This document shows, piece after piece, positions 7,818 to 16,114 of a stretch of DNA of 46,108 nt. Within the stretch, counting starts at the first letter, position 1, and each line of letters opens with the position of its first letter. The notes beneath the pieces are model-generated. The model saw only the letters and a list, made by a program, of their open reading frames with translations, searched no databases and was not told where the DNA came from. The stretch comes from an uncultured Pseudomonadota bacterium (GTDB taxonomy: Bacteria > SAR324 > NAC60-12): contig CAJXNF010000001.1 of assembly GCA_913056375.1 (NCBI GenBank), forward strand, positions 1 to 46,108, in the 5' to 3' direction. A program made the translations under genes and the position numbers.

Positions 7818-9733
7818 AAGGGAATCATCCACTATTCAGGTGGTTGTTCTACTCACTGCTGCTCATCGGATTAGGAACGCCACTAGCAGCAGAAACAATC
7901 GCACCACAAACCCTACTTCAATCCGCTACAACCAAAAAAATTGCCCAACATTCTTATTGGTTGCGGCTACTTCACTATCGTTCCACTACCCCAACCAGCA
8001 AAAGTGAGATCGTCAGTCAGGATTTTTTCCTGGATCCCAACGGTGCACAGAACCCCCAAGCTGAACTGAACGCTACATTGCGAGCGTTTTATGAACCAGT
8101 TGGTGAGAATCCTGATCAACATGCACAGTGCCGTTTCATTGCACGCTTTCACTGGTTGCAGCAACAACTCGATTTTTCCCCAGCACCCCCACTCATCGAA
8201 TGTCCACGCTTTCAACGCTGGGCCGGACTATCCAAACTTGATTCGCTAAGCGTAGTCTTTGTTTCGGCTTATTTGGACAATCCTGCTTCTTTTTTCGGTC
8301 ATCTTTTAGTCAAGATTAACTTGAAGGAGGGACTCTTTGCGCATCCTCTGCTCAGTCCAACACTTAACTTTGGTGCTAGCCCGGATCCAGCTGATAACGC
8401 TTTAGTTTATGCAGTGAAGGGAATTTTTGGTGGCTATAGTGGCCGCTTCTCTGACGAAAGATTCTATAACTTTCAGCATGTTTATGGAGAAAACGAATTA
8501 CGAGACCTGTGGGAATACCCTCTGAAGCTAACGGAAGCTCAGCAGCGCCGTGTACTTTTCCACACTTGGGAACTGCTGCAGGATATTCACTTTGAATACT
8601 ATTTCTTCTTGGAAAACTGCGCTTATCGTATGGCAGAACTAGTAGCCATGGCTTGGGAAGAAGAGATTAATCTTTATTCTCCATCTGAATTCTGGGCCAT
8701 TCCCGTCGATGTTTTCTTTCGATTACAACGTCTGCAAACTCCTGATGGGCAGTCGGTGCTTGGAGAACCAATCCTTGTCCCTTCCCGACAACGTAGACTG
8801 CAGTGGAAAACCCTAGACCTGAATGAATCCCAGCAAGATTGGGTGATCCGAATCCAACGCCAACCAGAACAACTGAATAAATTAGAACAATCTGGACTAT
8901 CTCCAGAAGCCCAAGCTCAGGTGCTTGATGCGCTCACAGACTTGCTACAGTACCAGAAAGCACGAGAAGAGATGCTCTCAGAGTCTCTTCAGAATCTGCG
9001 TCAACAAGTTCTGCTGAGACGTAGTGAACTACCGATACTTGTTAAGAAACCACAACCACTCACACCCGATCCTTTGAAGGGACACCCTCCTTTGAGAACT
9101 CAGTTTGGTGGGTTTCAAAGAAACGACACAGAGCCAGGGATAGAAGTGGGCATTCGTGCAGCCTATCATGATCTGTTGGATCCAGTTCATGGACATCTCC
9201 CCTATGCTGAGTTACAAGCGCTAGATTTGAAAATCCGTTTCGACGAAGCACGCTGGTGGATTCATCAACTGAAATTTTTTGAGATTCAAAATCTTTCTGT
9301 TTCCCCAACACGATTAGACACGGTTTCAGGAGTTTCTTGGCGAACAAGCGGTGAGTGGCAAGAGGAAGCCCTTGATGAATCTCAGCATAAAGTCATGCGA
9401 CTCGTTGGAGGCATCGGGCAGAGTGTAGCTCTACACCCTGATTTAGTTGGATTTACTTTTGCCGACACAATTTTGCAATCACGAACAGGTTCAATACCAG
9501 AAACCAGCTTTCAATTGCAGCCTGTTGTGGGTGTACTCTGGCAAACTGGTGATCAATGGTCCATGTTAGCTCAATCCAGTTATCGCCAACCATTATTGGG
9601 CGAAAGTGCAATCGGCCTTGGTACCGAATGGGAGGGGCGTTGGCAGGTAAATTCAAAATGGGGACTTCGTTTTACTTGGCAACAGCAAGGGACTGTACAA
9701 GAAGCCAAAGTGCTAGTTCATCACTTTTGGTGA
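7814..9733 (+). CDS. DUF4105 (Lnb-type N-terminal periplasmic domain) protein
   Basis: A 639-residue exported protein. A signal peptide covers about residues 1-26 (ends GLGTPLAAETI). The DUF4105 core lies at about 150-290: NPASFFGHLLVKIN, FGGYSGRFSDERFYNF, ELRDLWEYPLKLT and YYFFLENCAYRM. The conserved H and the NC pair suggest a cysteine-peptidase-like active site of the NlpC/P60 type; this is family-level inference. The C-terminal 250 residues are rich in alternating beta-strand sequence, ending in VLVHHFW, and may form a small outer-membrane-type barrel, as in other long DUF4105 proteins. The gene shares ATGA with the FGE-like gene upstream and lies 3 bases before the next. Substrate unknown. 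Confidence 0.8.
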   Translation: MKGNHPLFRWLFYSLLLIGLGTPLAAETIAPQTLLQSATTKKIAQHSYWLRLLHYRSTTPTSKSEIVSQDFFLDPNGAQNPQAELNATLRAFYEPVGENPDQHAQCRFIARFHWLQQQLDFSPAPPLIECPRFQRWAGLSKLDSLSVVFVSAYLDNPASFFGHLLVKINLKEGLFAHPLLSPTLNFGASPDPADNALVYAVKGIFGGYSGRFSDERFYNFQHVYGENELRDLWEYPLKLTEAQQRRVLFHTWELLQDIHFEYYFFLENCAYRMAELVAMAWEEEINLYSPSEFWAIPVDVFFRLQRLQTPDGQSVLGEPILVPSRQRRLQWKTLDLNESQQDWVIRIQRQPEQLNKLEQSGLSPEAQAQVLDALTDLLQYQKAREEMLSESLQNLRQQVLLRRSELPILVKKPQPLTPDPLKGHPPLRTQFGGFQRNDTEPGIEVGIRAAYHDLLDPVHGHLPYAELQALDLKIRFDEARWWIHQLKFFEIQNLSVSPTRLDTVSGVSWRTSGEWQEEALDESQHKVMRLVGGIGQSVALHPDLVGFTFADTILQSRTGSIPETSFQLQPVVGVLWQTGDQWSMLAQSSYRQPLLGESAIGLGTEWEGRWQVNSKWGLRFTWQQQGTVQEAKVLVHHFW

Positions 9734-9736
9734 GAT

Positions 9737-10141
9737 ATGCACGAACTGCTCAGCACCACTCTGTTGCCTTTGGTGGCACTGCTCATTGGCTTATTGGCTT
9801 TTGCTATTTGGAAGCAGGATCAAAAGCGACGGCAGTGGGCTGCTTGGCTCTGCAGCATTATCCTCTTGCTGATCTGGTTGCTGACCGAAGTATGGACCGT
9901 TTCCGCATCCAGCGATATTAACTGGGCTAGTCTGCTTGCCAAGCATCAATTGTATTCGAACCTCGCATGGTATCTGATCCTTTGCAGTACAGTTTTATTG
10001 TGGCTTTCTTTGCGGTCGACTACTCCCGTAATTAGGATTGTTCTAGATACCTTTGTACTCCTCTTCTTGGTTTTTGGTTTTCTCACCATCTGGGGGATGG
10101 TTTGGATGGGGCAATTGCTCAGTAATCCCCAAGCTTTTTGA
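9737..10141 (+). CDS. Small four-helix integral membrane protein, unknown function
   Basis: 134 residues with four strongly hydrophobic segments (about 9-25, 36-56, 75-92 and 101-125), short charged loops (WKQDQKRRQW) and no recognisable motif. I do not recognise a family. It begins 3 bases after the stop of the DUF4105 gene and is therefore very likely co-translated with it and with the FGE-like gene and mpl. It may serve as the membrane partner of the DUF4105 protein; that is inferred from spacing alone. The next gene begins 80 bases on with its own ribosome-binding site. Confidence 0.65.
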   Translation: MHELLSTTLLPLVALLIGLLAFAIWKQDQKRRQWAAWLCSIILLLIWLLTEVWTVSASSDINWASLLAKHQLYSNLAWYLILCSTVLLWLSLRSTTPVIRIVLDTFVLLFLVFGFLTIWGMVWMGQLLSNPQAF

Positions 10142-10221
10142 TATCTCCTAGTAGCTTTTCTTGCCGCAAAGAATTCAACCTGTTAATCTGTAATTTCAAT
10201 TTTCAACTATCTTGAGGTTTT

Positions 10222-10659
10222 ATGAAAAAGTATCTTCTTGTAGCTTTCAGCCTAGCTGTTTTTGGACTACCAACCTCAAGTTTCGCTGATTCGCGACAAT
10301 TGGTTGAATTTCCTGAAATGATGCGGGATCACATGCTGGAAAACATGCGGGACCACCTACTGGCCCTGACTGAGATTCAACAGTATCTCGCGCTGGAAGA
10401 ATATGAAAAAGCTGCCACTGTCGCAGAAAATCGACTAGGCATGTCCTCTTTGAGCGGTCACGGTGCATCACACATGGCTCGTTTCATGCCCGCAGCTATG
10501 CAGCAAATTGGCACACAAATGCACAAGGCAGCCAGCAGATTTGCGATCATTGTGCAAGAGGGTGGTTTAGAAGGCAGTACACCCAAGATTGCTGAAGGAC
10601 TAGCAGGGGTCATGCAGCAGTGTGTTGCCTGTCACAGTTCTTACCGGGTTCATCCATGA
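10222..10659 (+). CDS. Exported class II-like cytochrome c (C-terminal haem site)
   Basis: 145 residues: a signal peptide (about 1-22, cut near SSFADS) and a helical body rich in Met and His. One haem motif, CVACHSSYRVHP, stands at the very C-terminus. A C-terminal CxxCH on the last helix of a four-helix bundle is the layout of cytochrome c-prime and cytochrome c556. Such proteins bind haem in the periplasm and serve in electron transfer or in nitric oxide or peroxide handling; which applies here is not visible. A purine-rich stretch ending TTGAGG lies about 5 bases before the ATG. The stop TGA overlaps the ATG of the next gene (ATGA at 10656-10659). It is the first of two c-type cytochromes placed just before the ccm genes. 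Confidence 0.82.
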   Translation: MKKYLLVAFSLAVFGLPTSSFADSRQLVEFPEMMRDHMLENMRDHLLALTEIQQYLALEEYEKAATVAENRLGMSSLSGHGASHMARFMPAAMQQIGTQMHKAASRFAIIVQEGGLEGSTPKIAEGLAGVMQQCVACHSSYRVHP

Positions 10660-11060
10660 TCAAAAAAAACCGATCATGGAGATATTCATGGAGATATTCA
10701 TGGAGATATTCTCTGTGTTGGCTGATCGGCACTCTTCTCATTTCTTCAACAACCTGGGCTGCAACTTGTCACTCACCGACTCCGGCGAATCAAGATCAAT
10801 CTATTCTTTCACCAACTGGATTTGGTTGCCATCCGCAGGCTGACAACAGGATTCATGGAATTCAGTGCATTCACGACAACCAAGAAGCCTCTCTTCTTCG
10901 TAGGAAAGCAACATTACCTGACCCAAACACCTTTGCTAGTTTTGCCTCTCAGTTCACTATAATCGCAGCTGATTGTCCCATAACCAGCACCTGTTCTACA
11001 GACTCAATCCAGCCAGTTTTTGAACATATCTTTCTTCGAAATAGTGTCTTCCGAATCTAG
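10656..11060 (+). CDS. Small exported cysteine-containing protein, unknown, with RYSW repeats in its signal peptide
   Basis: From the ATG overlapping the cytochrome stop this encodes 134 residues. An upstream in-frame start at 10620 would read through the conserved end of the cytochrome and is unlikely. The N-terminus has a basic n-region containing three tandem RYSW units, a hydrophobic core (LCWLIGTLLISST) and a likely cleavage site TWA/ATCHS. The mature part has six Cys (CHSP, FGCHPQ, IQCIHD, ADCP, STCST) and several His, but no CxxCH motif. I do not recognise a family. Its place between two cytochromes and a DUF411 protein suggests a periplasmic metal or redox role, by context only. Whether it is expressed rests on the coupling and the signal peptide. 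Confidence 0.55.
   Translation: MIKKNRSWRYSWRYSWRYSLCWLIGTLLISSTTWAATCHSPTPANQDQSILSPTGFGCHPQADNRIHGIQCIHDNQEASLLRRKATLPDPNTFASFASQFTIIAADCPITSTCSTDSIQPVFEHIFLRNSVFRI
10676..10711 (+). repeat. Three perfect tandem copies of a 12-base unit
   Basis: ATGGAGATATTC occurs at 10676-10687, 10688-10699 and 10700-10711 without mismatch. As 12 is a multiple of three, each unit adds four residues (the RYSW register) to the n-region of the signal peptide of the overlapping gene, so copy-number change would not break the frame. The perfect identity points to recent expansion by slippage. Confidence 0.9.
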
Positions 11061-11120
11061 GCTATCTTGCTACCCAAATTTTATGTGATTTGACAGAAAC
11101 TTTTGGTTGTGAGTAGCGAT

Positions 11121-11588
11121 ATGATGGAGAGTCAGCTTGTTCTGAGGAGAAGACAACTGATTGCCCTTTTGCTAGCACTGATTGTCGGGCTATTTTTGTT
11201 TGAACCCTGGTCATTATTTTCCAAGCCAATTTGGGAACAGGCACCCAGCAGTGAGAGCATTGCCAAAGGGGAGCAAATATTTGCAGCAAATTGTGCGGCA
11301 TGCCATGGAGAGAAGGCTGTAGGAGAAAACCTCCAACGTCCGCTGGGAGGTATGAAGGATCAAGGAGGTTACCTAGCTCCAGCTCTCAACGGAACTGGTC
11401 ACGCATGGCATCATCCTGATGAAATACTGTTTAGGATCATTCAGGCAGGTTCGATTGCGGAAGATTCACCAATGCGGGGCTTTGCTGGAAGGCTCAGTGA
11501 TTCCGAGATTGTTGCTAGCATCCATTATTTCAAATCACTCTGGTCAGAAGAAATTCTGAATCGACACAAAGAAATGGTACAACACTGA
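11121..11588 (+). CDS. Membrane-anchored monohaem cytochrome c
   Basis: 155 residues from the ATG at 11121. TTG 11103 and GTG 11109 lie upstream in frame, and none of the starts has a clear ribosome-binding site, so the exact start is uncertain. An N-terminal basic stretch (LRRRQ) and one hydrophobic helix (LIALLLALIVGLFLF) form an uncleaved anchor. The class I cytochrome c domain follows: AKGEQIFAANCAACHGEKA with the haem motif CAACH, then DSPMRGFAGRLSDSEI, where the Met is a likely sixth ligand. It resembles membrane-bound cytochromes that shuttle electrons to terminal oxidases in the periplasm. The family sometimes occurs with copper or oxidase genes; here a DUF411 gene follows 44 bases on. 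Confidence 0.83.
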   Translation: MMESQLVLRRRQLIALLLALIVGLFLFEPWSLFSKPIWEQAPSSESIAKGEQIFAANCAACHGEKAVGENLQRPLGGMKDQGGYLAPALNGTGHAWHHPDEILFRIIQAGSIAEDSPMRGFAGRLSDSEIVASIHYFKSLWSEEILNRHKEMVQH

Positions 11589-11632
11589 TCCATTCTGAGT
11601 TTCATTCCATACTCTCTTACTACGGAATTTCA

Positions 11633-12073
11633 ATGAAAACACTGACAAGTAAACTTCTATTCTTACTATCACTAACAGTGGCATCTGCTGTTTGGGCCTC
11701 CGATATCACGATGTACAAGCACCCACAATGTGGCTGCTGTGAAAAGTGGGCGAATATCCTGCGTGATGAGGGATATCGGGTTACCAGCAAAGGCACCTAC
11801 AACATTGAGCAACTCAAAAACCAGATGGGATTACCGAGTTCTCTGCGCAGTTGCCACACTGCCATCATTGGAGATTTCATCATTGAAGGGCATGTACCCG
11901 AAAAGACACTCGCTCGCTTTCTTGCTGACCCACCAGTTGGTGCCCAAGGACTAGCTGTACCGGGGATGCCCATCGGTTCACCGGGGATGGAACATCCAAC
12001 CCGAAAAGACGCATATGATGTGCTTTGGTTTGACCAGCAAGGCAAGGCACAGGTCTTCGAACACATTGACTAA
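11633..12073 (+). CDS. DUF411 periplasmic metal-binding protein
   Basis: 146 residues with a cleavable signal peptide (about 1-22, WAS/DITMY). The mature protein begins with MYKHPQCGCCEKWA, a CGCC cluster (C33, C35, C36) at the place of a thioredoxin-like CxxC. It continues through SCHTAIIGDFIIEGHVP and GLAVPGMPIGSPGMEHP, the signature segments of DUF411. DUF411 proteins are found in copper and silver resistance loci and the conserved Cys, His and Met residues fit soft-metal binding. Here it stands downstream of cytochromes and upstream of cytochrome c maturation genes, so delivery or scavenging of copper for respiratory enzymes is a reasonable but unproven reading. The ribosome-binding site is poor. 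Confidence 0.85.
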   Translation: MKTLTSKLLFLLSLTVASAVWASDITMYKHPQCGCCEKWANILRDEGYRVTSKGTYNIEQLKNQMGLPSSLRSCHTAIIGDFIIEGHVPEKTLARFLADPPVGAQGLAVPGMPIGSPGMEHPTRKDAYDVLWFDQQGKAQVFEHID

Positions 12074-12120
12074 AGCTCTTGTCTCAAAGCAAATCTCAAA
12101 CGCGTTGTGGAGATTCCTCC

Positions 12121-12156
12121 ATACGCTAATTTACCAAAGATAATTCTATACGCTAA
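12121..12156 (+). repeat. Direct repeat ATACGCTAA upstream of ccmF
   Basis: Two perfect 9-base copies, at 12121-12129 and 12148-12156, 27 bases apart, end 18 bases before the ccmF start. A small inverted repeat (TGGAG ATTC CTCCA) lies just upstream at about 12107-12121. The pair could be a regulator-binding site or chance; nothing else supports either. Confidence 0.3.
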
Positions 12157-12174
12157 ACACCAACGGAGTTAGAG

Positions 12175-14169
12175 ATGTCTGATCTCGGCACGATCGCCCT
12201 GATGATCGCTCTTGCTGCTTGTCTCTACGGCACAGTTGTACCCCATCTGGGTGTTAGAACAAACAACTGGAACCTGATTCGTTCTGCACAAAATGCCAGC
12301 ATCATCAGCTTCTTTCTGATTGCTATCGCCTCTGGAGTGCTCATCCATGCACTTGTGGTCAGTGACTTCAGCATCTTCTATGTCTGGCGCAACTCCAGCG
12401 TTGACATGCCGATGTTCTTCAAAGTGACGGCATTCTGGGGAGGCTTGGAAGGTTCGCTGCTATTTTGGATTTTGGTTCAGAGTTTCTTCGCAATGGTCGT
12501 TGCTTTTCGCTACCAGTATAGCAATCGAGAAATCATTCCCTATGTAATTGCTACTCTGAATGGAATCCTCTGTTTTTTGCTCGTTTTGCTCCTCGGTTGG
12601 TCCAATCCCCTGGACCTGCAAGCAACCATTCCTGCAGAAGGACGAGGACTGAATCCGCTGCTACAGCATATTGCCATGGTGATTCATCCACCTTCGTTGT
12701 ATCTGGGCTTCATCGGTTTTAGCGTGCCCTTTGCGTTCGCGATTGCTGGAATGATTCGAGGCAAATTAGACAATGAGTGGGTACTGACCACTCGCCGCTG
12801 GACTCTGGTCTCTTGGTATTTTCTATCAATGGGATTGATCCTCGGTGGGCAGTGGGCGTATGAAGAATTAGGATGGGGTGGTTTCTGGGCTTGGGATCCT
12901 GTTGAAAACGCTGCCTTCATGCCTTGGTTGACAGGTACCGCTTTCCTACACTCTGTGATGATCCAGGAAAAGCGCAACATGCTCAAAATATGGAATGTTG
13001 TGTTGATCATCATCACATATGGGCTAACCATCATCGGAACATTTCTAACCCGCTCAGGAGTGGTTAACTCGGTTCATTCCTTCACTCAATCTGAAATCGG
13101 CCCTGCCTTCCTGGTCTTCCTCGCTGTTGTCTTGGTTGTCGGTTTTGCGCTGCTCTTTCGACGCATTCAAATGCTGGAATCCGAACACAAGATGGAAGCC
13201 GTGCTCTGCCGTGAAAACGCCTTTCTCGCTCAGAACGTTATCTTTGTCGGAATGGCATTCACTGTTTTGCTGGGAACCACTTTCCCGCTGCTTGCTGAGG
13301 CGATTCGTGGCACAAAATTGTCCATTCAAGCACCGTTTTTCAATACGATCATGGCACCGATGGGCTATGTTCTATTTTTCTTAATGGGTATTGGGACTGT
13401 GATTGCCTGGAGGAAATCAAGTAAGGAAAGCCTGCGTAGAAACTTTCAGAATCCAATGATTACAGCAACTGTTGGAACTATCATCCTGGCTGTTTTCATA
13501 CCCTTTCATTTGGAAGCGTTTACAATTTTTTGGATCGCTATCTTTGTCACAGTCACCATCCTGATTGAAGTTGGTAAGGCGGCCCATGTGAAAGGCAAGC
13601 AGTTGCAGGCTGGACCTCTAGTAGGAATGATTCACGTTTTTCAGCGCAACCAACGTCGGTACGGTGGACTAGTGATTCACTTGGGAGTAGTGCTGATGTT
13701 CCTCGGTTTTGCTGGTACGTTCTTCAGCGAGGAACGCGATCTAACACTAGAACGCGAAGAAATGGTGCCACTGAACGCCTACTATCTAAAGTTCACTGGT
13801 GTTGAACAATTTCAGGTACGCAACGCCACACACCGAGCTGCAATCATTGAAGTCTATGATCAGGACAAACAGTTGCTGGAAGTGATGAAGCCTGCCAAAA
13901 GCTTCTATCCAACCCAACCACAGCCCCTGACTGAAATTGCACTACGAAGAGAATTCCTGAAAGACCTCTACCTGATATTTTCCAGTGAATCTGGTGCGGA
14001 CAGCGAATTAGTGACAATCAAGACCTATGTCAATCCACTCGTTGGTTGGGCCTGGATGGCTCTTCCCGTATTCACTCTAGGTATCGGCATCTGTTTAACT
14101 TATCGACCACGCAGTTTGACCTCGCGCCAGGAAGTATTGCGTCAACAGTACATTGCTGCTGAAGGCTGA
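12175..14169 (+). CDS. ccmF: CcmF, haem-handling and lyase subunit of System I cytochrome c maturation
   Basis: A 664-residue polytopic protein with about 13-15 membrane helices. The tryptophan-rich WWD haem-binding loop WGGFWAWDPVENAAFMPWL lies at 234-252. Conserved His residues occur in flanking loops (QHIAMVIHPPSLYLGFIG at 164-181, and the segment around 490). CcmF attaches haem from holo-CcmE to the CxxCH cysteines of apocytochromes in the periplasm. Length is normal (about 630-670). A GGAG ribosome-binding site stands before the ATG. It is followed 2 bases later by ccmG. ccmA, B, C, E and H are not in the window, so the maturation genes are split in this genome. The clients would include the cytochromes at 10222 and 11121 and ActE. 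Confidence 0.96.
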   Translation: MSDLGTIALMIALAACLYGTVVPHLGVRTNNWNLIRSAQNASIISFFLIAIASGVLIHALVVSDFSIFYVWRNSSVDMPMFFKVTAFWGGLEGSLLFWILVQSFFAMVVAFRYQYSNREIIPYVIATLNGILCFLLVLLLGWSNPLDLQATIPAEGRGLNPLLQHIAMVIHPPSLYLGFIGFSVPFAFAIAGMIRGKLDNEWVLTTRRWTLVSWYFLSMGLILGGQWAYEELGWGGFWAWDPVENAAFMPWLTGTAFLHSVMIQEKRNMLKIWNVVLIIITYGLTIIGTFLTRSGVVNSVHSFTQSEIGPAFLVFLAVVLVVGFALLFRRIQMLESEHKMEAVLCRENAFLAQNVIFVGMAFTVLLGTTFPLLAEAIRGTKLSIQAPFFNTIMAPMGYVLFFLMGIGTVIAWRKSSKESLRRNFQNPMITATVGTIILAVFIPFHLEAFTIFWIAIFVTVTILIEVGKAAHVKGKQLQAGPLVGMIHVFQRNQRRYGGLVIHLGVVLMFLGFAGTFFSEERDLTLEREEMVPLNAYYLKFTGVEQFQVRNATHRAAIIEVYDQDKQLLEVMKPAKSFYPTQPQPLTEIALRREFLKDLYLIFSSESGADSELVTIKTYVNPLVGWAWMALPVFTLGIGICLTYRPRSLTSRQEVLRQQYIAAEG

Positions 14170-14171
14170 GT

Positions 14172-14714
14172 ATGTGGAAGTCATGGAAATTCTGGACAGT
14201 TTGGGCCACCTTGGGTGGATTGATTGGTCTGTTCGCTTTTGGTTTCACCACAGACCCCAAGAAAGTTCCTTCTCCACTGATTGGTCACGAAGCTCCAAAT
14301 TTTCAACTCGTCAATCTCTGGAACGGGGAATCTGTTGAACTAAGCGCTCTACGCGGTAAGCCTGTAGTTTTGAACTTCTGGGCTTCCTGGTGCGTTGAAT
14401 GCCAACAAGAAGCTCACATTCTGGAAGCTTTTCACAAGCGTTACGGGGAAACAGTTCCTCCTCAGGTTCACGTACTTGGTGTAGCCATTCAGGACAAATC
14501 TGAGCAAGCACAGGCTTTTGCACGACAGTTTAATAAAACGTACTTCCTTGGCCTCGATAACACCAATGGTGACATCGCTTTGGAGTATGGTATCTATGGG
14601 GTGCCAGAAACGTTTTTTATCGATCCTCAAGGAAAGATTCGTTTCAAGCAAATTGGGGGGGTCAGCGCAGAATTGATGCAGGAACAAGTCGACGAAATGC
14701 TTGGTCAAGGGTAG
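14172..14714 (+). CDS. ccmG: CcmG/DsbE-type membrane-anchored thioredoxin
   Basis: 180 residues: an N-terminal anchor (about 7-25) and a TlpA/ResA/CcmG thioredoxin domain. The active site is FWASWCVECQQE with C74 and C77, followed by the cis-Pro loop GVPETFFIDPQGKIRF typical of CcmG. It keeps apocytochrome cysteines reduced in the periplasm before haem attachment. The WCVEC variant, with Val-Glu between the cysteines, is acidic, as in reducing CcmG proteins (WCxxC with Glu or Pro). It starts 2 bases after ccmF, so the two are one unit. Confidence 0.93.
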   Translation: MWKSWKFWTVWATLGGLIGLFAFGFTTDPKKVPSPLIGHEAPNFQLVNLWNGESVELSALRGKPVVLNFWASWCVECQQEAHILEAFHKRYGETVPPQVHVLGVAIQDKSEQAQAFARQFNKTYFLGLDNTNGDIALEYGIYGVPETFFIDPQGKIRFKQIGGVSAELMQEQVDEMLGQG

Positions 14715-14759
14715 TCTTAATCAGATTAGACAACTTAGTTTTTTGAGACAGGAGGCCTC

Positions 14760-15308
14760 ATGAAGTTCATTATTCCTTTTCTGCTAAGTTTCGCTGTTGG
14801 CTGGAGTGGTCTGCAGGCTGACCAACGTAATCCAGAATTGCCTGATCTTTTTAGCCAACTGGAACAGGCGGAAACCTCCTATACGGCAAGTCCGATTGTT
14901 CAAAATATTTGGACGATCTGGTTAAAGCATCCGGACTCACAGCTTACACAAGCCATGAAAGCAGCTTCCGAGATCATGCAGAACGGTGATTTGGAGCAAG
15001 CTGAGTTATTATTTACGCAATTGATCGAAAAAGCTCCTGGCTGGGCAGAGGCCTGGAACAAGCGAGCCACTGTTCGCTACTACAGAGACAACCTGATCGG
15101 CTCAATTGCTGACATCAAGGAAACCCTTGTCTTGGAACCTCGCCATTTTGGCGCACTCTCTGGTCTAGGAATGATCCAAATGCGTCTTCAGGATTATTCA
15201 GAAGCCTTATCAACCTATGAGTCTCTGCAAAAAATTCATCCAAACTCACAGGATGTTGGCAGAATACTTCCTGCACTACGTCAGCAGATTTCTCAACAGT
15301 ACCTCTAA
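14760..15308 (+). CDS. Exported tetratricopeptide-repeat protein
   Basis: 182 residues: a signal peptide (about 1-20, GLQA/DQRN) and an all-helical body with at least three TPR units (about 75-108, 109-142 and 143-176); signature residues are seen in GDLEQAELLFTQLIEKAPGW and DYSEALSTYESLQKIHP. TPR arrays mediate protein binding. A strong AGGAGG site precedes the ATG. Because it follows ccmG by 45 bases and CcmH/CcmI carry TPRs that hold apocytochromes, a maturation role is possible; but this family of short exported TPR proteins is widespread and the link is weak. Confidence 0.75.
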   Translation: MKFIIPFLLSFAVGWSGLQADQRNPELPDLFSQLEQAETSYTASPIVQNIWTIWLKHPDSQLTQAMKAASEIMQNGDLEQAELLFTQLIEKAPGWAEAWNKRATVRYYRDNLIGSIADIKETLVLEPRHFGALSGLGMIQMRLQDYSEALSTYESLQKIHPNSQDVGRILPALRQQISQQYL

Positions 15309-15332
15309 ACCTTCCTCTTCAAACTACTATCC

Positions 15333-15590
15333 ATGAAATTCCAGCAAGTCCAGGAACTCTGGGAAATCAATCCAAATCAGTTCCTTGGATTGTTCAGTCC
15401 ACCGGGTCAGAAGGAGCATCAATTATTTGCTGCACTCTGTGGAGCAGCAGTAAGAGGAAAAACTGATCTTGTCCAGATTAGTGCGCAGGAACTTGAAAGA
15501 GAATCTGGATTAAAGAGTGATGAACTCAGCGCAATGCTTGTACAACTGGAAGAAAAGGGAGTAGCTCGTAGAATCAAGGAATCCAAATGA
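15333..15590 (+). CDS. Small helix-turn-helix-like protein, unknown
   Basis: 85 residues, soluble. The C-terminal half (ISAQELERESGLKSDELSAM then LVQLEEKGVARRIKES) has the helix-turn-helix plus wing pattern of small winged-helix proteins. The first half is helical with WEINPNQFLGLFSPPG. I do not recognise a named family. It starts 24 bases after the TPR gene and shares ATGA with the gamma-carbonic-anhydrase-like gene, so all three are probably one transcript. A role as regulator or as small partner of the next enzyme cannot be decided. Confidence 0.55.
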   Translation: MKFQQVQELWEINPNQFLGLFSPPGQKEHQLFAALCGAAVRGKTDLVQISAQELERESGLKSDELSAMLVQLEEKGVARRIKESK

Positions 15591-16114
15591 CTCTATCTAC
15601 GCTAGGTGAGAATTATCCACAATTACATGCCAGCGCTTATGTTGCAGAGAGCGCACAGATCATTGGCAATGTTCGACTAGCGGCCAAGAGCTCTGTTTGG
15701 TTTCAAAGTGTGCTGAGGGGAGATTCGGATCTAATCATAATTGGTGAAGAAACAAACGTACAAGATGCGACCATCTGTCACGTTGATCCAGGCTTTCCTT
15801 TAGAGATTGGTACTCGAGTCACAGTCGGTCATCGCTGCATTTTGCACGGCTGCACGATTGGAGATGACTGCCTGATCGGGATGGGAGCTATTCTGATGAA
15901 CGGTGTGCGAATCGGAGAGGGAAGTATCGTTGGAGCAGGAAGTTTATTGCTGGAAGGAACCGAAATTCCTCCTTTTTCGCTGGTAGCTGGTTCGCCAGCC
16001 AAGGTGAAGAAAACTTATGGGCCTGAGATTCTTGAACAGATTCGTCAGGCAAGTGCCCATTATGTCAGCAGAGCGGAACACTACCGCAGCAACTGGCAGA
16101 AACTCGCATCCTAG
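15587..16114 (+). CDS. Gamma-carbonic-anhydrase-family left-handed beta-helix protein
   Basis: 175 residues made of hexapeptide repeats (isoleucine/valine every sixth position, such as VRLAAKSSVWFQSV and NVQDATICHVDPG) with a C-terminal helix (GPEILEQIRQASAHYVSRAE). The three His ligands expected for zinc are present in ICHVD, VGHRC and LHGC. It belongs to the CaiE/PaaY/YrdA group of gamma-carbonic anhydrases; whether it hydrates CO2 or has another activity is not set by sequence. Length is normal for the group. Its TAG shares the palindrome CTAG with the stop of the convergent gene at 16111. Confidence 0.85.
   Translation: MTLSTLGENYPQLHASAYVAESAQIIGNVRLAAKSSVWFQSVLRGDSDLIIIGEETNVQDATICHVDPGFPLEIGTRVTVGHRCILHGCTIGDDCLIGMGAILMNGVRIGEGSIVGAGSLLLEGTEIPPFSLVAGSPAKVKKTYGPEILEQIRQASAHYVSRAEHYRSNWQKLAS

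Noticed and set aside
10620..10655. Upstream start for the small Cys-containing protein
   Set aside because: It would lie inside the cytochrome haem-motif codons; the ATG at 10656 gives a proper signal peptide.
10676..10711. CRISPR-like array
   Set aside because: Units are contiguous 12-mers without spacers and lie in a coding frame.
12684..13034. Minus-strand open frame inside ccmF
   Set aside because: Shadow of the conserved ccmF region; no start signal and no motif.
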